A stretch of DNA of 64,000 nt from Solea solea (lineage: Eukaryota > Chordata > Actinopteri > Pleuronectiformes > Soleidae): assembly GCF_958295425.1 (NCBI RefSeq), contig NC_081135.1:22700180-22764179 (forward strand), given 5' to 3'. The notes beneath the pieces are model-generated. The model was given only the letters and a program-made list of their open reading frames with translations, was not told the origin of the DNA and did no database searches. Shown here piece after piece: positions 1 to 60,241 of this stretch. A program made the position numbers and the translations under genes. Numbering within the stretch: the first letter of the stretch is position 1; every line of letters begins with the position of its first letter.

Positions 1-354
1 CTATGTTATTGTCTTGATTTCTCCTGCTGTAAACCTGTTAAGTGTCTTCCCTTAGTGGATAGAGTCATTTCATTGAGCTGAATGAGAAAGCCTCTCTCTG
101 GGAGCAAATGTAGCTCTCTGTGTGCTTTACCTACACACACATGTTAATTACCCTCCTCTCTGAGGCACATTTTTTCTGCGTTGCTGTGAGTATAAAAGCC
201 TTTCACTGTCTGTTTTATGGACTTTTTATTATTTATTTGAAAAAGAATTCACACTTTTTCCTCAGTTAATATACATTGTATTACCACAACAATTGTATTG
301 TCCTGGTATGAGAGTTGAGAACACTGCTGATCTCTGATTGGATTTATCTTTCAG
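1..354 (+). other. myo3b intron (5' part outside window)
   Basis: Intronic sequence before the first visible exon, ending in a normal acceptor. It includes TATAAAAG at 191-198, but no in-frame ATG follows before the acceptor, so I do not call a promoter. Confidence 0.7.
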
Positions 355-48747
<48,393 letters not shown>

Positions 48748-49235
48748 GCCTTACAACCATGTCAACTGGTAAGACAGATGCACCAGACATGTGGACAGAC
48801 ACTCAAAAGAACATCCTCTCTGTTGGATGTGCTGTGGTATGTGGAGCAAGTAGCAGCAGTGAAAAATATTTGTGACCTCTACAGGCAGTGGCCTCAAACG
48901 TTAATCCAATGTGGTCAGAAGGTTTTTACAGGAATAACTTAGTCATCAGTGATACATCAGTAAGAATTGTAAATCATGACAGTGTCTTTGTTTCTGTAGC
49001 CACAATGCTTGATAATATTCCTGTTCTTGACTTGCTGCTTCTGTAGCTCTCATTATGATGAAATGTAAATTTATATGTTGGCATTTTAGCCTTTAACAGT
49101 CAGACAGGAGGCAGACAGGAAACAATGGGACAGACAAATGCAGCAAACGTCCCCTGTTGGAATCAAACCATGATGTTGACAGCGATTCAACAGTCTCATT
49201 TGAAACACAAAAGGTTGTGTTTTGTTAATGTCTGT

Positions 49236-49534
49236 TAAAGGGCTGTTTCACCCATTTTTTCCCACTTGGTCAAATGAAGAATTTACTTTTACTCATAAAA
49301 CTTGACAAAAACAAAGAGTAAAGAACAATGTATTGTATTATTATTTTTTTTTGAAAAAGAAGTGATTTTGACGTCGACTTTTGTCAATTGTATTCATGGT
49401 TTTCAATCCTAACGTCCTCTGTTGTTGTGGTAATGAGACATGTATCTCATATTCAGTGTCTGATGATCAAATAACACACCTATTTCTGGAAGTTAGTAAA
49501 AAACTGCAGATTTTTTGGGTGAAGTGGCCCTTTA
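49236..49534. mobile_element. MITE-like element with terminal inverted repeats
   Basis: The left end TAAAGGGCTGTTTCACCCA and the complement of the right end (TAAAGGGCCACTTCACCCA) match except for a few bases, 299 bases apart. No open frame. A target-site duplication is not obvious. Confidence 0.6.
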
Positions 49535-50639
49535 TTTATCGTATTGGCTGAGTCTTCATTCAAAATGACTGATGAATTAGATTTTTAAAAAATGTCTTCA
49601 ATTTACCTCTATAACTTTTCTTGTCAAAGTTGTACTTTATTTAAAGTGATGTGTGCTGTGTGTTCATTTAAACAGCTTTGATGCCTCTGTTTTGATGTGC
49701 TGATTTATTAACCCTTCATGTAAGCACACAGAAAGAGACCCTCCCACATCTAACTGTGTGTTCCTAAATGCAGTGCTATTATCCTGACTTGGAAACATTT
49801 ACCTATTTTCCAGCAGCATCATGTCTTAAATGGATCCAGAGACAGATCCTCCTGAAACCCAAAACTCTCCTGACAAGTTCTCCCACAGTGAGCCGCCTGT
49901 AGTTATAGGGGCTTTGTGCTGTGTGAGCGGTAGAATCACCACACATCGCCTCACAGAGCCAGAGCCAGACCTCACTTTGAATTTCACTCTAAATACAGGA
50001 ATTTTCTTTTAAGATGTGAAGTGTCGGAAATGCAGGGCCGACGAGTTGATTTGTAGAGGGTTTTTTTTTTCTTTTCAATTTGCATATCATTTACTGCATC
50101 TCCCTTTGTTGACACCCGAGGGCCTGAGAGAAGATTTTGATCTTAATAGGAAGAGTAGGGTGGTATGACTGAGGATCTCATCCTCCTAACACTCAGCGGG
50201 GAAAACATTAGAGCTCTGCCTAGACAGTGAGACCAGCTTCACTTTTAGGTTCAGGTTCACGGACGGGAGTCCTGGTGGGTTTAAAGAGGTCCAGAGTGTT
50301 CATCAAATAGCGCTGCTCAGTGTTGTGGAGGTCAGACTCGGGGTTCAGACGCTGAGGATTGACTCATTAATGAAACATCAGTGATCATTCATAATTAAAA
50401 CACACTAAGAGTGAAATTTAACACAAACTGTCGGTTCTGTCACTTGACAGCATCGTGGTTTTAAACCTGTTATTTTCTGACCATAAACGCATTGCTTGTT
50501 GTTTCGAGCAACTTCGATGCTTGTCGCAGCACTGTAGTCAGTCAGAGTGACATTTTGGAGAGTAAAGTAATTAAAGGTTTTTAAGTATTGCTTTAATTAA
50601 TATTTTATGGAGAAAATGGCTCTTGTGTGAATATACAGT

Positions 50640-50965
50640 CTCAACCTTGACTCTCTTACTTTATTTCCAAACCATTCAACCTGAGCTGTCCCGAGAAGAT
50701 GCTCATTTCTAATCCTGTCCATTCTGGTCAATCTCAGCATCTTCAGCTCTGCCTCCTCCACATCCCATCTTTTAGACAGCGCCACTGTCTCCAAGACAAA
50801 CACCATAGCAGGTCTCGCTGTCTTGTAGACCTCGTCTCTCACGTTTGCTGCTGTCCTTCTGTCACACATCACCCCTGACACTCGTCTTCACCCACTCCTC
50901 CCTGCCCGCACTCGCTTCTTCGCCTCTCTAATCCACACTGTACATTGCTTTGAATGGTTGACCCC
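50640..50965 (-). mobile_element. Degenerate non-LTR retrotransposon fragment (RTE-like)
   Basis: On the minus strand the frame reads MSGVMCDRRTAANVRDEVYK, ARPAMVFVLETVAL and LRLTRMDRIRNEHLLGTAQV. These are the familiar C-terminal reverse-transcriptase phrases of LINEs abundant in fish. It is short, 5'-truncated and decayed. Confidence 0.8.
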
Positions 50966-53379
50966 ATCATTCACAGGTATTCTGTCTAACTTTAATTCCT
51001 CTTCTCTCCATATAAATAGTATATGCTATACTATTAGCTGCTTAATGTGCACAGTACATGTACTGCTGGAACAAGATTATAAAAAGATATAACATACATC
51101 CACTGCCAGAATTCAATAAAATGAAAAATTGAAAATTCCACATTATAAATAGCTCGCACATTAAAGCTGCATCAAAAAATAAAGCCCTGATCATTTCAAT
51201 TTGTTAAATGTAACGCCACACACAATTCATAAAAGCTTCCTTAGTCCACTGGTATACTGTGGTGTCACAGTTAGTTCATAAGCATTTCACCTCTGGTTAT
51301 ACAGCCACAGATCCTACAGTAATTAAAATCCTCGTTGAGCATTACTCCCTTGCTGGGATAGCTGGTTCCTCTGAAGAGCAGTCTGAAATAGGTCACCCCA
51401 GCACCCTGTAGTGCGTCTTAAAAGTACACTGAATCAATTAAGTGTGATCATGCACCCTTGATTATTTTGGCCCTGTTCTACCACAGAGAGGAATTTCAAA
51501 CAGGCTCACTAGTTTGAATAACAAGGTTGGACTATGGTGACAAATGGTGCCAGAGTGGGTGTTTCTTCTCGTGTTTTTCTCTGCCAAATTAACTCCCTGG
51601 TTGATTGCCTGCTTTAGCATATGAGAGGAGGTGAGCAGAGGTGTGCACATAATTGGCTTGGTTGGCTGATTACGTGCTGCAAAAGGAAGATGTTATAAAA
51701 CTGCTGTCGTCATTCTCATGATACAATGTTTCTGTGATGCTTCTGTGTTTGCTTGGACTGCCGGTGTATTGCTCGTGGTCCTGCATGTCTTAGGTTAAGG
51801 CACAGAGGGGGAGACGCCTGACACCTGTGTTTTTCTTAATGCGTCGTCATAAATCCAGCTCCCTCTTGTTTTCCTCATTAAATCTGACAACATCTGGTGC
51901 GCAAGTGAAGGCTCCTTTAATGTGGCTAATGTTACGGCTGCTGTTATTCTTGCCATTTTAGCTATTTGCTTCATGTGCTGCACTTTCATTAGAGCTACAT
52001 CCAAGGCAGCCGCAAATACCGCTATCCAAAGTTTTAAAGCACCTTTATGAAAATCGCTCAAGCTGCAGCCTTAACAAATGAAGAAAAGCTTTGATTTTCT
52101 AAAGAAGTATACTTACCTTTTCACCTAATAGTGTTGTCTCACTTCAAAGAGAGCACACGATTAGAGCAACATTGTCCTGTTTCTATATCCTTTGAGTTCA
52201 AAGGGAGAGTTTGAATAACAGCATTTCATGTGCAGCTTTTACAAATACTGTTTTAATGCAGTGTATACGCTTTTGATATCCAGATGTCAGATTTCCACCA
52301 CAGCAGAGTATATCTCACTATATTATGATTGCACACAACAATGTTTTGCATAACTAAAGAATTAATGTCAGGCCTTCTTCCTCAAAAAAAAACAAAAAAA
52401 CTTCAAGGACAGAGGACGAATAAATGCCTTAAATAGCTCCAAACTCAGCATTGTGATGCTCTTAGCGTGAGCGTCAACCAGATGTCCGATGTGTGTCGAG
52501 GGCTCTGAGAGAAAGAACAGGACGGCATTAATAGAGAAACTGGTTGAGCCGGTGAAGACAGAGAGAAAGGGGAAGAAGGAGATAAAAGAGTCTGTTGAGT
52601 AGATACATCAAAGGTCTGTTAATGACAAGGGATGCCATTAGGGTTACAGTGGCTTTTGTTTCAGCTTCCTCACACCTGCAGTTTGTTGAGGACGCCCTCT
52701 GCTCTGTTCTGTTGTTTAACATTTGCATGAATATAAAATGCATGCATGAGGGGATGAGAGTTTTCTTCCTGGCTACTAATCTTAGATGTTTTGGGCCTAA
52801 ATTACAGCTTCTTTTTTTTTATTTGCTGAAGAGACATGTAACCAGTTTCAATAGAAGCAGTGTGGAGAAGCTTTTATCCTGTACACCATGAAATCTATTG
52901 ACTTAAAAGTTTTCTTGGTGCCTCCAGTGCTGGAATGGGATTTGACAAATTAGAGCGTGAAATTGTGATTAGCCTCTCTCAGTTTGTAGATGGACTGGGG
53001 CACTAGACTTGGCATGGCCAAAGGTGTAACCTGTTTTGTTTTGCCCTGGCACTGCTTTCCCAGATGGTGCGACCAGCTGCCACTGAATAAATGCTGGATG
53101 GTTAACAGTGTGAGAATTACCACGGCCTTGTTTCAGTGTGGGATACATAACAGAAAGCTTGTATTTTTGCCACTGCCAGGAGGTGCAGAGACTTATCACC
53201 TGGTATTCATCCAAACATCCTTTTGATTGAGGTCAGAGTGAAATGGTAGCTTTTTAATGGTAGTGGCCAACTCTTATACAGCGTTCTGTTATTTGTGTCG
53301 CTTTGAACAGAGAACACTCACCGTCATTTTATAGTGTGTTTTTAGTTAATTTCCTCCCAAGTCAGAGTTGCACTTAGTC

Positions 53380-53660
53380 CACACTAATCCCAGCTGACAT
53401 AAGGCGAAAGGCGGAGTCGCACCCTGGACAGGTCGCCAGTCCATCTCAGGGCAAACACACAGAGACAAACAAACATTCACTCTCACATTCACACCTACAG
53501 TCAATTTAGAACGTCCAATTAACCTCTGCATGTTTTTGGACAGTGGGAGGAAACTGGAATTACCAGAGATATAACTCATACACACACGGGGAGAACATAC
53601 AAACTCCACACAGAAAGACCCTTGGTCAAACTGGCATTGGAACCAGCGACCTTTCTTAAG
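53380..53660 (-). mobile_element. L2-type LINE/SINE 3' fragment
   Basis: Contains CACCCTGGACAGGTCGCCAG, TTCACACCTACAGTCAATTT, TTTTTGGACAGTGGGAGGAA and ACACGGGGAGAACATACAAA, the typical text of the L2 3' region in teleost genomes, here in antisense. It is diverged by small changes. Confidence 0.85.
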
Positions 53661-54680
53661 CCCATTATGGGCAACTCAAACAAGATCTTTTAAATGGGGA
53701 ACTCTTAAAGGTCCATGTTGTTGATTTTTCACAATATTTTACAAGATGACGTTAAACTTGTGTTGTAATAAGGACACATATTACACATATTTGTTTCCAT
53801 TGTCTTCCAAACACGGAATGTCGTTAACAATTTAAATGGAGTAATTTGCCTTTTGCAACATGGAACCATCTTGTAATGTTTAAGGACAACAGGTGCACGC
53901 TCATGTTGATACTACCCAAAATACTTTTGCAACTATTTGCAGTTCTGCTTTTTTCTTGATCGAAGCAGCCAAGACCCTACAATGCTGCTACTGTATGTAA
54001 AGTTGAAGTGAATAATTGCCACCAAGAATTGCAAGCAGCCTGTAGCAGCTTCCGCTGCCTTGCTCAGTGCACTGCAGCAATAACACCTGGGACAGTAGTT
54101 ACCCAATGGAAATACATTCAAAGAGTTTATAAAAAAAAAACAATAACCAGATCCATGAAAAATCTGACAACACTTGAATGTCTGAGGATCGTCTGTCCGG
54201 GGCATTGCAGGATAATAAGTGATGTCTCTTTATCCTAATTTTTCCCGGGAGAGCGCTGCAGGCTGTAACCCTGTACTTGATCATAGAGGGGGAGAGTTTC
54301 CGTCTTTAAAGGCATGGATTAACGACAGGGTGGGCTGAGAGAAGGTAAAATGACATGTCCTGCCTTACGTGACCCCAGGCCAACCGTGCGCATTGCCATG
54401 GCTTTGCTCTTTGCTCCTGAATATGCAGAGGTCCCAGCTTCATGGACTCAGAGGAGAGAGAGAGTTGTATCGCATTGCAGGGGAAATTAGTGAGACCAAA
54501 GTTGGAGTTTCTGTGTGTTGGGGGCTGCGAACAATGGCAGCTTTCTGTCAGACAGCAACTTCAAAGGCCTGCTGAGTGACTGCTCTGAGTTATACTTTGT
54601 TGTAGATCACTGAGGAAATTCACAGATGTTTTCTCATACGAGACACCATTATAGCGGCTCAAGTACCCAGTAGCCTCGAG

Positions 54681-54682
<2 letters not shown>

Positions 54683-54712
<30 letters not shown>
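54683..54712. repeat. (CT)n microsatellite
   Basis: Fifteen CT units. Confidence 0.9.
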
Positions 54713-54715
<3 letters not shown>

Positions 54716-55092
54716 ATCCCCCACATATTCAAACTCACTCCCATTCTCACACATGCACCCCCCACCCGCCATCCTCACCCGTCCTCCTCCTTCCAAGTCT
54801 CTGATATCTCTCGTATGAGACAGATGTGGAACCTGTTTTCGCTCCAACTGTCCAGAGAATATGGAAAGTTAAAAAGGGTTTCGTGTTGTGGCATCGCCCC
54901 TCGACTCTGTCAAACCCACAGAACTCACTGTCAGCTCAGTCATGAAACGTCAAAAACCTCATGCCGCTTCAGTCCATCACATCCGTTCACAATACAGCGA
55001 GTTGTGCTTCTTTTTGAATAAAATGATATATGCTGAAAATTAAACTAAAGCGGAAAAAGATATTAATGCTGTTTTTCCTCTCTTTTCTGCAG

Positions 55093-55210
55093 ATTGCTGT
55101 CTTCATTGTAGGACTGGACCAAAGCAAACTGCATCTCAACATTAACATTTGTTGTATATTAAATTGTTATTTTATATGAGTCAAATAAATGTTATCAGAC
55201 AATTTTTTTT
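55093..55210 (+). other. myo3b: Candidate 3'UTR exon of myo3b with poly(A) signal
   Basis: A strong acceptor (TTTTTCCTCTCTTTTCTGCAG ending at 55092) is followed by a non-coding stretch and AATAAA at 55184-55189, then a T-rich run. It pairs with the donor at 48769, just after the myo3b stop. That stop would lie about 21 bases before the junction, too close to trigger decay by the usual 50-base rule. The end coordinate is approximate. Confidence 0.6.
55184..55189 (+). terminator. myo3b: Poly(A) signal AATAAA, probably of myo3b
   Basis: Canonical hexamer in the candidate terminal exon, followed within 15 bases by a long T/GT-rich tract suitable as downstream element. Confidence 0.55.
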
Positions 55211-57398
55211 TTTTTGTTTTTTAAATGTCTCATTTAATCCTTACTGGCTCCACTTCAGTAGGTGTAAAGTCGGAAATGTGCGTTTTGATCAAAAGACATA
55301 CATAATGGGATGCACCTCACTGTTTTCTAGGATTTTTATTCTGTTTTTTTAGAATTTTAAAATGGCTCCTTAGGTTTTTCTGCTTTATAAATCTTTTTTG
55401 ACAGTTTTGTCTTGGAACCACTGCAACAGTGGATCTGATTTTTTAATATTCTGCTAATCCCTGCAGCAGCTTCGTACACGTCTGCACCTCTGAACGGTGT
55501 TTCTGTTGATCGACTCTCTGCCTCTTTACTTTTTAAGTATGGGGAACACGGATGGTATTGACTGATTCCATGTTCAAACCTTTGAGTATACAGACAGAAA
55601 ACTATTGCAGAGGGGGTTCCTTCAAGTTCTTTTTCCCATCAAATTTCTCTTTTAGTCAAACCCACTGCTGAGGTGACCTGTAAAACTTGAGGCACGGCCA
55701 TTAGACGGCAAAGGTTTGGAGCAAGTAAATTACCTCTGGGACTGGACATTGTGTCAAGCACACATTCATGATTTTCTTACAAACTATATCAAAGTCCTGC
55801 TCAGGCAGAATCATCCCTTAGATGGAGCCCCATTGAGATGCATCAAAATGTAAGAACTTGCATTTAGGGCTGAACCGAGTATCTCAAAGGAAGATACTGA
55901 TAATTTGGTAAAGCCGATGGCTCATAAAATTCATGCAGTTGTCATGTGGCTGAAGTTTCCATCACATAGCGTGACAGCGCACACGTAAAGCTGATTTATG
56001 TAAAAATCCAGCCCTAAATCAGAATTAAATTTTGACAATTTCTTGTGTCCACAAAGCATTGCTGCTATTCAGAGACGTGAAGAATAAATTCAGTGGAAGC
56101 GTGGACTGTCCCTTTACTTCTGTCTGCTTTGTCAAAGCAGAGTAGATTAAAATACTTGACATTTATCTGACATTTAAATCTTGAAACAACTGACAACTTG
56201 TCTGAGATTTTGTATCAAAAGCCTTATATTTTATAAAGTGAATATACTTTATGTTCTTCTTAATTATTTCCAGTAATATGCCAATTTACAATCAATGTTA
56301 ATGTTGTAACTACAGTTTATGTTATTAATCGTAGATACATATATTACTAATGCTTTATAAATGAGTTATAAGCAGTTTATAAGAAAAACGTTAGGGTTGC
56401 CAGGTTGTTTTTTTGACTTGACTGTTTTTTACTTGATCAGTAAAGAATACAAAAGTGTAAAAGTCCCATGTTAATTCATGCCACACCGCTCACTTGCTGC
56501 ATGTATAGTCGCTTGTGTTTTCATCAGCTCAGAATTCAAAGCAGCAACTTTTGTGTGTTGTGCACATTTCCGTGAGCTCAACTTAATAAGTGTCACCATC
56601 ACCAACAGCTGCCATGACTTGATGTAAACATGGTTAATCTTCACTGGTTATCAGTCAGCGATGTGACTACACCACTCCTGTAGCCAGTTTTGTAGTTTAT
56701 AACATGTCTCCAGTGCAGCCCAGCAGGACTCCTCCTTTCCCTCATGACTGTGTATAAAGCCGTGGGAGAGGACTGGGAACATTAATCCCTTCAAAGGAAC
56801 AGATCTAATTCAAAATCTGCCCCTCCAAACTAGTTGAGAGGACAGTGATTGTTTCTGCAGGGAAGCCAGATAAAGATCAGAGGGTTGATATAGAAAACTT
56901 CCATTTCAACTGCTCTCCCACAAAAGTTTGGATGTTATCTTATGAAATTTGCATACTTTTCCCCTCATTAAATCTTCTTAAGCAAAAGGGGGGGAAAAAA
57001 ACAACAACATATCACATGGTATGTGAGTGTACCTTTTCTTTTTAAGTTTCCTTACATTAATTGCCTCTGTTAACGCCCTCCTTCTATACTGACAGGACAC
57101 ATTTATAAAGAAACATAATTGAGACATCACTATCTCAAGTGCTGCATTTGTCATCACCTGATTTAACACAGAGGTTCCCCTTGTGTGGCATGTTAAGCAA
57201 CATTAATTTGAATTAGCTGCTTTTTTTTCCCTCTTCAGTCTCGTGTTTGACGGAGGTTAATTTTTTAATAGCCAACAATGAGGAAACGAAATTAAGAGAA
57301 AGTTCTGATAAAGCAGCTGATTGAAGGAGAAAGACGGATTTATATATAAAAGTCAGAGTGGGGGGGCATAATTAAGTGTTTAATGCTCTGTTGTGTGG
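55211..57398. other. Intergenic region between myo3b and sp5
   Basis: 2.2 kb, AT-rich with no coding signal. A TATATATAAAAG run at about 57342 is too far from the sp5 ATG to be called its TATA box. Confidence 0.6.
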
Positions 57399-57893
57399 TT
57401 CAAAGGCACAACAAAGCACATTTAAATTCCAAATTAAGAAATGTAAAAGAGACGGAGAGAGATTCTTCACAGATGAGAACTTTGTGTTGAGTCACTTGAT
57501 TTTGGTCTCTGTTCTGCATCAAGCAGAGACAGACAACTGCGCTTGGAGATCTCCAGAGATAACAATGTCACATTGTCACTTATGGGTTCTGCTACAAATC
57601 CTTAATTACAAAAAGAGGATCAGATGACTACAGCATCCAATACCGGGGTCTCCAGGCGGCGTGGGGGTCTTTGATCAAGAAAATCCAATTATTTGTGTAT
57701 ATACATTTCCCACATAGTGATTACTTCATTAATTGTCCCGCCTTTATCTCCTCCCTTCCCATCCCCCCTAATAATCAGCTCCTTTATCCAGACCAACAAA
57801 CACACCATAGGAGCTTTGTGGATTCAAAGGATTTGCTTTCCCCTCTCAAAGAGCCGCTATTCTTTGATGATTGGGCAGCGGCGAACTTCAAAG
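57399..57893 (+). promoter_or_regulatory. sp5: sp5 upstream region with clustered Tcf/Lef-type sites
   Basis: Six matches to WWCAAAG or its complement: 57399-57405, 57410-57416, 57669-57675 (CTTTGATC context), 57823-57829, 57862-57868 (CTTTGATG context) and 57887-57893. An inverted CCAAT (ATTGG) sits near 57870. The nearest site is about 245 bases before the sp5 ATG. Sp5 promoters of other vertebrates are known direct Tcf/Lef targets. The transcription start is not identifiable here. Confidence 0.6.
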
Positions 57894-58137
57894 TAATAAA
57901 TCTTATTTCTGACTGGCTGGCGGCCCACCAAAGTCCTTATCAAATTCTAAGAAGTGATCCCTCACTCTTCAGATAGACCGAGGAGATCACAGGGAGAGGA
58001 GGCACTGAAGAGTGAAGCTCTGCTCCACGAGCTCTTTTTTCTTTTTTAAACGCGAATGCACAGATTTATCTGAATTAGTACTTTTTTTTATTTTTATTTG
58101 TTTCCATCGAGAGGGAGGAGGAGGTTTCTTTTGCACC
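57894..58137 (+). promoter_or_regulatory. sp5: sp5 core promoter / 5'UTR
   Basis: This stretch lies between the Tcf/Lef cluster and the ATG and must hold the transcription start and leader. It contains purine-rich (GGGAGAGGAGG) and T-rich runs. I see no convincing TATA box, so a dispersed start is likely. Confidence 0.4.
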
Positions 58138-58188
58138 ATGGCAGCGGTGGCGGTACTGCGGAATGAAACACTCCAGGCTTTTCTCCAG
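58138..58188 (+). CDS. sp5: sp5 exon 1
   Basis: Seventeen codons from ATG to the donor GTTTGT at 58189, phase 0. This tiny first coding exon encodes [16 protein letters not shown], which vertebrate Sp5 proteins share. Confidence 0.95.
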
Positions 58189-59685
58189 GTTTGTGCGCAA
58201 CTTTTCTGCTTCTACTTTTGACGACTTCAATAACTTGTAAACTCAGTCATCCGCGATGATTTACACGTTTGGATTACGAGTCTCGTATAGAGAGACCTCA
58301 GACAGCTAAGAGTCTCACTACTTTTGATAGCACGGTGTCATATAATTTAATTACCAACACTATTAGTGTGTTAATGATTCCTGCTGCCACATAACCTCAA
58401 CTTTTAATGTCATACCATCACAGCTCACTTTAGTGGAGATGGAATTCAAACCATTTCAGCATTTAGTTGAACAATAATAATACTAATAAAAAATGGCAGG
58501 TTTGTCTGAATGTTTCTTACCTCATAAAATGAGTGAAATCCTGATTGTAATATAAAAATAAATAAATAAATGGATGTGTCTGTCATGCAGGATCGCACTC
58601 CAAACTCTTCTCCAGAGAACTGTAAGCACTCTCCGCTGGCTCTCCTGGCTGCCACTTGTAACCGGATCGGGCATCACCACGGATCGAACCACACAGATTT
58701 CATCCAGGTCCCTTACGACCCCACTCTGGGCTCCCCTTCGCGTTTATTTCACCCGTGGACTAACGAGGGGAACACACAGGGCAGCCTGGCCAGCAACTCC
58801 AGTTTCGGACTATCCTCCAAGCCGCAGCTGTCTGCGCACATCCAGAGCTCCTTCAGCTCGCACCACGAACTGCCCCTCACCCCCCCGGCGGACCCCTCTT
58901 ACCCTTATGACTTCTCCCCCGTGAAGATGTTACCTTGCTCCATGCAGTCTCTGCAGTCCACCTGTCCTCCAACCTACGTCCCTGCAGTCAGTTACGCAGC
59001 GCCAACTCCCATCCCGCCCGCGATGCCCACTTTTGTCACGGGACCCTCGGGCCTTGTGCACCACCACCACCACCACCACCAGCAGCAAAGACAGTTGTCC
59101 CCAAACCCCGGGGAGGAGATCCCGTGGTGGAGCCTCCAGCAGGGGAACCACGTCAGTCACTCTTCTTCTCTCGGTCCCCATCGCTTCCAGCTGCAGAGGG
59201 GTTTGGTGTTGGGACACACGGACTTTGCGCAATACCAGACGCAGATCGCCGCTCTGCTGCACACAAAGTCCCCGCTCGCGACTGCGCGGCGGTGCAGGAG
59301 GTGCAGGTGTCCCAACTGCCAGTCGTCCACGTCCAGCGACGAGCCCGGCAAGAAGAAGCAGCACATTTGTCACATACCCGGCTGCGGGAAAGTGTACGGC
59401 AAAACTTCTCACCTGAAGGCGCACCTGCGGTGGCACTCGGGGGAGCGGCCGTTTGTGTGCAACTGGCTCTTCTGTGGCAAGAGCTTCACCAGGTCGGACG
59501 AGCTGCAGAGACACCTGAGGACACACACGGGGGAGAAGCGCTTTGTTTGCCCGGACTGCTGCAAAAGGTTCATGAGGAGTGACCACCTGGCAAAACATGT
59601 CAAAACTCACCAGAACAAAAAAAGCAAGTGCCACGACAAGACACTCGATCACGTCAAAAGGGAAGACACGAGGAATATGTTGTAA
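58138..59685 (+). CDS. sp5: sp5: Sp-family zinc-finger transcription factor (two coding exons)
   Basis: A nuclear DNA-binding protein recognising GC/GT boxes. In vertebrates Sp5 is a direct Wnt/beta-catenin target that mainly represses Sp1-type and Wnt targets in mesoderm and neural development. Exons 58138-58188 and 58591-59685 give 381 residues (human about 398). The start has a strong context (ACCATGG), and [17 protein letters not shown] matches the human N-terminus. Features: Sp box [11 protein letters not shown] (30-40); conserved VPYDP and [18 protein letters not shown]; His7-Gln3 run (174-183); buttonhead box CRRCRCPNC (252-260); C2H2 fingers 277-299, 307-329, 337-357 with helices [16 protein letters not shown] and RSDHLAKH, the Sp1-type GC-box reading set. 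The C-terminus has VKRE (372-375), a SUMO consensus. Fish carry more than one sp5-like gene; this could be named sp5a. Confidence 0.96.
58189..58590 (+). other. sp5 intron 1
   Basis: 402 bases, GTTTGT...TGCAG, phase 0, AT-rich. Confidence 0.9.
58591..59685 (+). CDS. sp5: sp5 exon 2
   Basis: It runs from the acceptor TCATGCAG to TAA at 59683-59685 and encodes residues 18-381, including the Sp box, buttonhead box and all three zinc fingers. It is clearly more GC-rich than the surroundings. An ATG at 58570 in the same frame lies in the intron before the acceptor and is not the start. Confidence 0.97.
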   Translation, partial: DRTPNSSPENCKHSPLALLAATCNRIGHHHGSNHTDFIQVPYDPTLGSPSRLFHPWTNEGNTQGSLASNSSFGLSSKPQLSAHIQSSFSSHHELPLTPPADPSYPYDFSPVKMLPCSMQSLQSTCPPTYVPAVSYAAPTPIPPAMPTFVTGPSGLVHHHHHHHQQQRQLSPNPGEEIPWWSLQQGNHVSHSSSLGPHRFQLQRGLVLGHTDFAQYQTQIAALLHTKSPLATARRCRRCRCPNCQSSTSSDEPGKKKQHICHIPGCGKVYGKTSHLKAHLRWHSGERPFVCNWLFCGKSFTRSDELQRHLRTHTGEKRFVCPDCCKRFMRSDHLAKHVKTHQNKKSKCHDKTLDHVKREDTRNML

Positions 59686-60165
59686 CACACTTTAGTCATA
59701 GTCATTTGAAATCAGTAGAAATCACTCCAGTGCAACACAGTCAGTCGTTCATTAGTTTGAATCCACAGTGAGCTGCATTTAGGGTGTTTCTCTTTATTTT
59801 GTTGGTTGATTCTTTCATCCTGACACTAGTTTCTTCCATCGCTGGTCTGTGTAGCACATGTTTGTATGTGTATATAAAGTTTCATAAGTTAATTTGGGAC
59901 CTTGGAGAAGTTATAGGTCATGAGTTTGAATCCACTGTCTTTATCATGTCAAACAAAGACAAGTTTCCAACTTGTGTTTTTCGATCATTGTCTTCGGTGG
60001 AAGATTTCACTCCCCTGTAAATTATATTTAATAGCTTTTGTTGAATGAAAGTGTCAGTTGTTTGCTCCATATGGGGTGTTTTAAGCATGCTCTTGAAAAG
60101 ATCTGCTATTGTTGATATGACCCAAAATACTGTGTGAGAATAAAGATTATAACATTTTCCTCATC
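59686..60165 (+). other. sp5: sp5 3'UTR
   Basis: Non-coding, AT-rich sequence after the stop, ending soon after AATAAA at 60139-60144. Short open frames here resemble nothing known. The end is approximate. Confidence 0.6.
60139..60144 (+). terminator. sp5: Poly(A) signal AATAAA, probably of sp5
   Basis: Canonical hexamer about 455 bases after the sp5 stop, followed by T-rich sequence. Another AATAAA near 60817 could be a distal site. Confidence 0.5.
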
Positions 60166-60220
60166 TCAGAATAATTCATTTAATCTCCCTCAGTTATATG
60201 AGTGAAGAGAAGGACAGTGT

Positions 60221-60241
60221 TTTAATTTAATTTAATTTAAT
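60221..60241. repeat. (TTTAA)4 tandem repeat
   Basis: Four perfect five-base units. Confidence 0.85.

Larger units (their letters stand above)
48769..55092 (+). other. Probable 3'UTR intron of myo3b
   Basis: 6.3 kb between the GTAAGA donor after the stop and the acceptor at 55092. It contains a MITE-like element (49236-49534), an RTE-type LINE scrap (50640-50965), an L2-type tail (53380-53660) and a CT tract (54683-54712). If the donor is not used this is simply intergenic. Confidence 0.5.

Noticed and set aside
191..198. TATAAAAG as an alternative myo3b promoter
   Set aside because: No in-frame ATG lies between it and the exon, and the exon begins mid-codon after a normal acceptor.
57342..57353. 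TATATATAAAAG as the sp5 TATA box
   Set aside because: It is about 790 bases before the ATG, upstream of most Tcf/Lef sites, in AT-rich DNA where such strings are common.
58570..58590. ATG at 58570 as the sp5 start
   Set aside because: It lies in the intron before a proper acceptor. The two-exon model restores the conserved MAAVAVLRN... N-terminus.
58930..59688. 252-residue minus-strand open frame across sp5
   Set aside because: It is the shadow of the GC-rich sp5 coding exon and shows no family signature.
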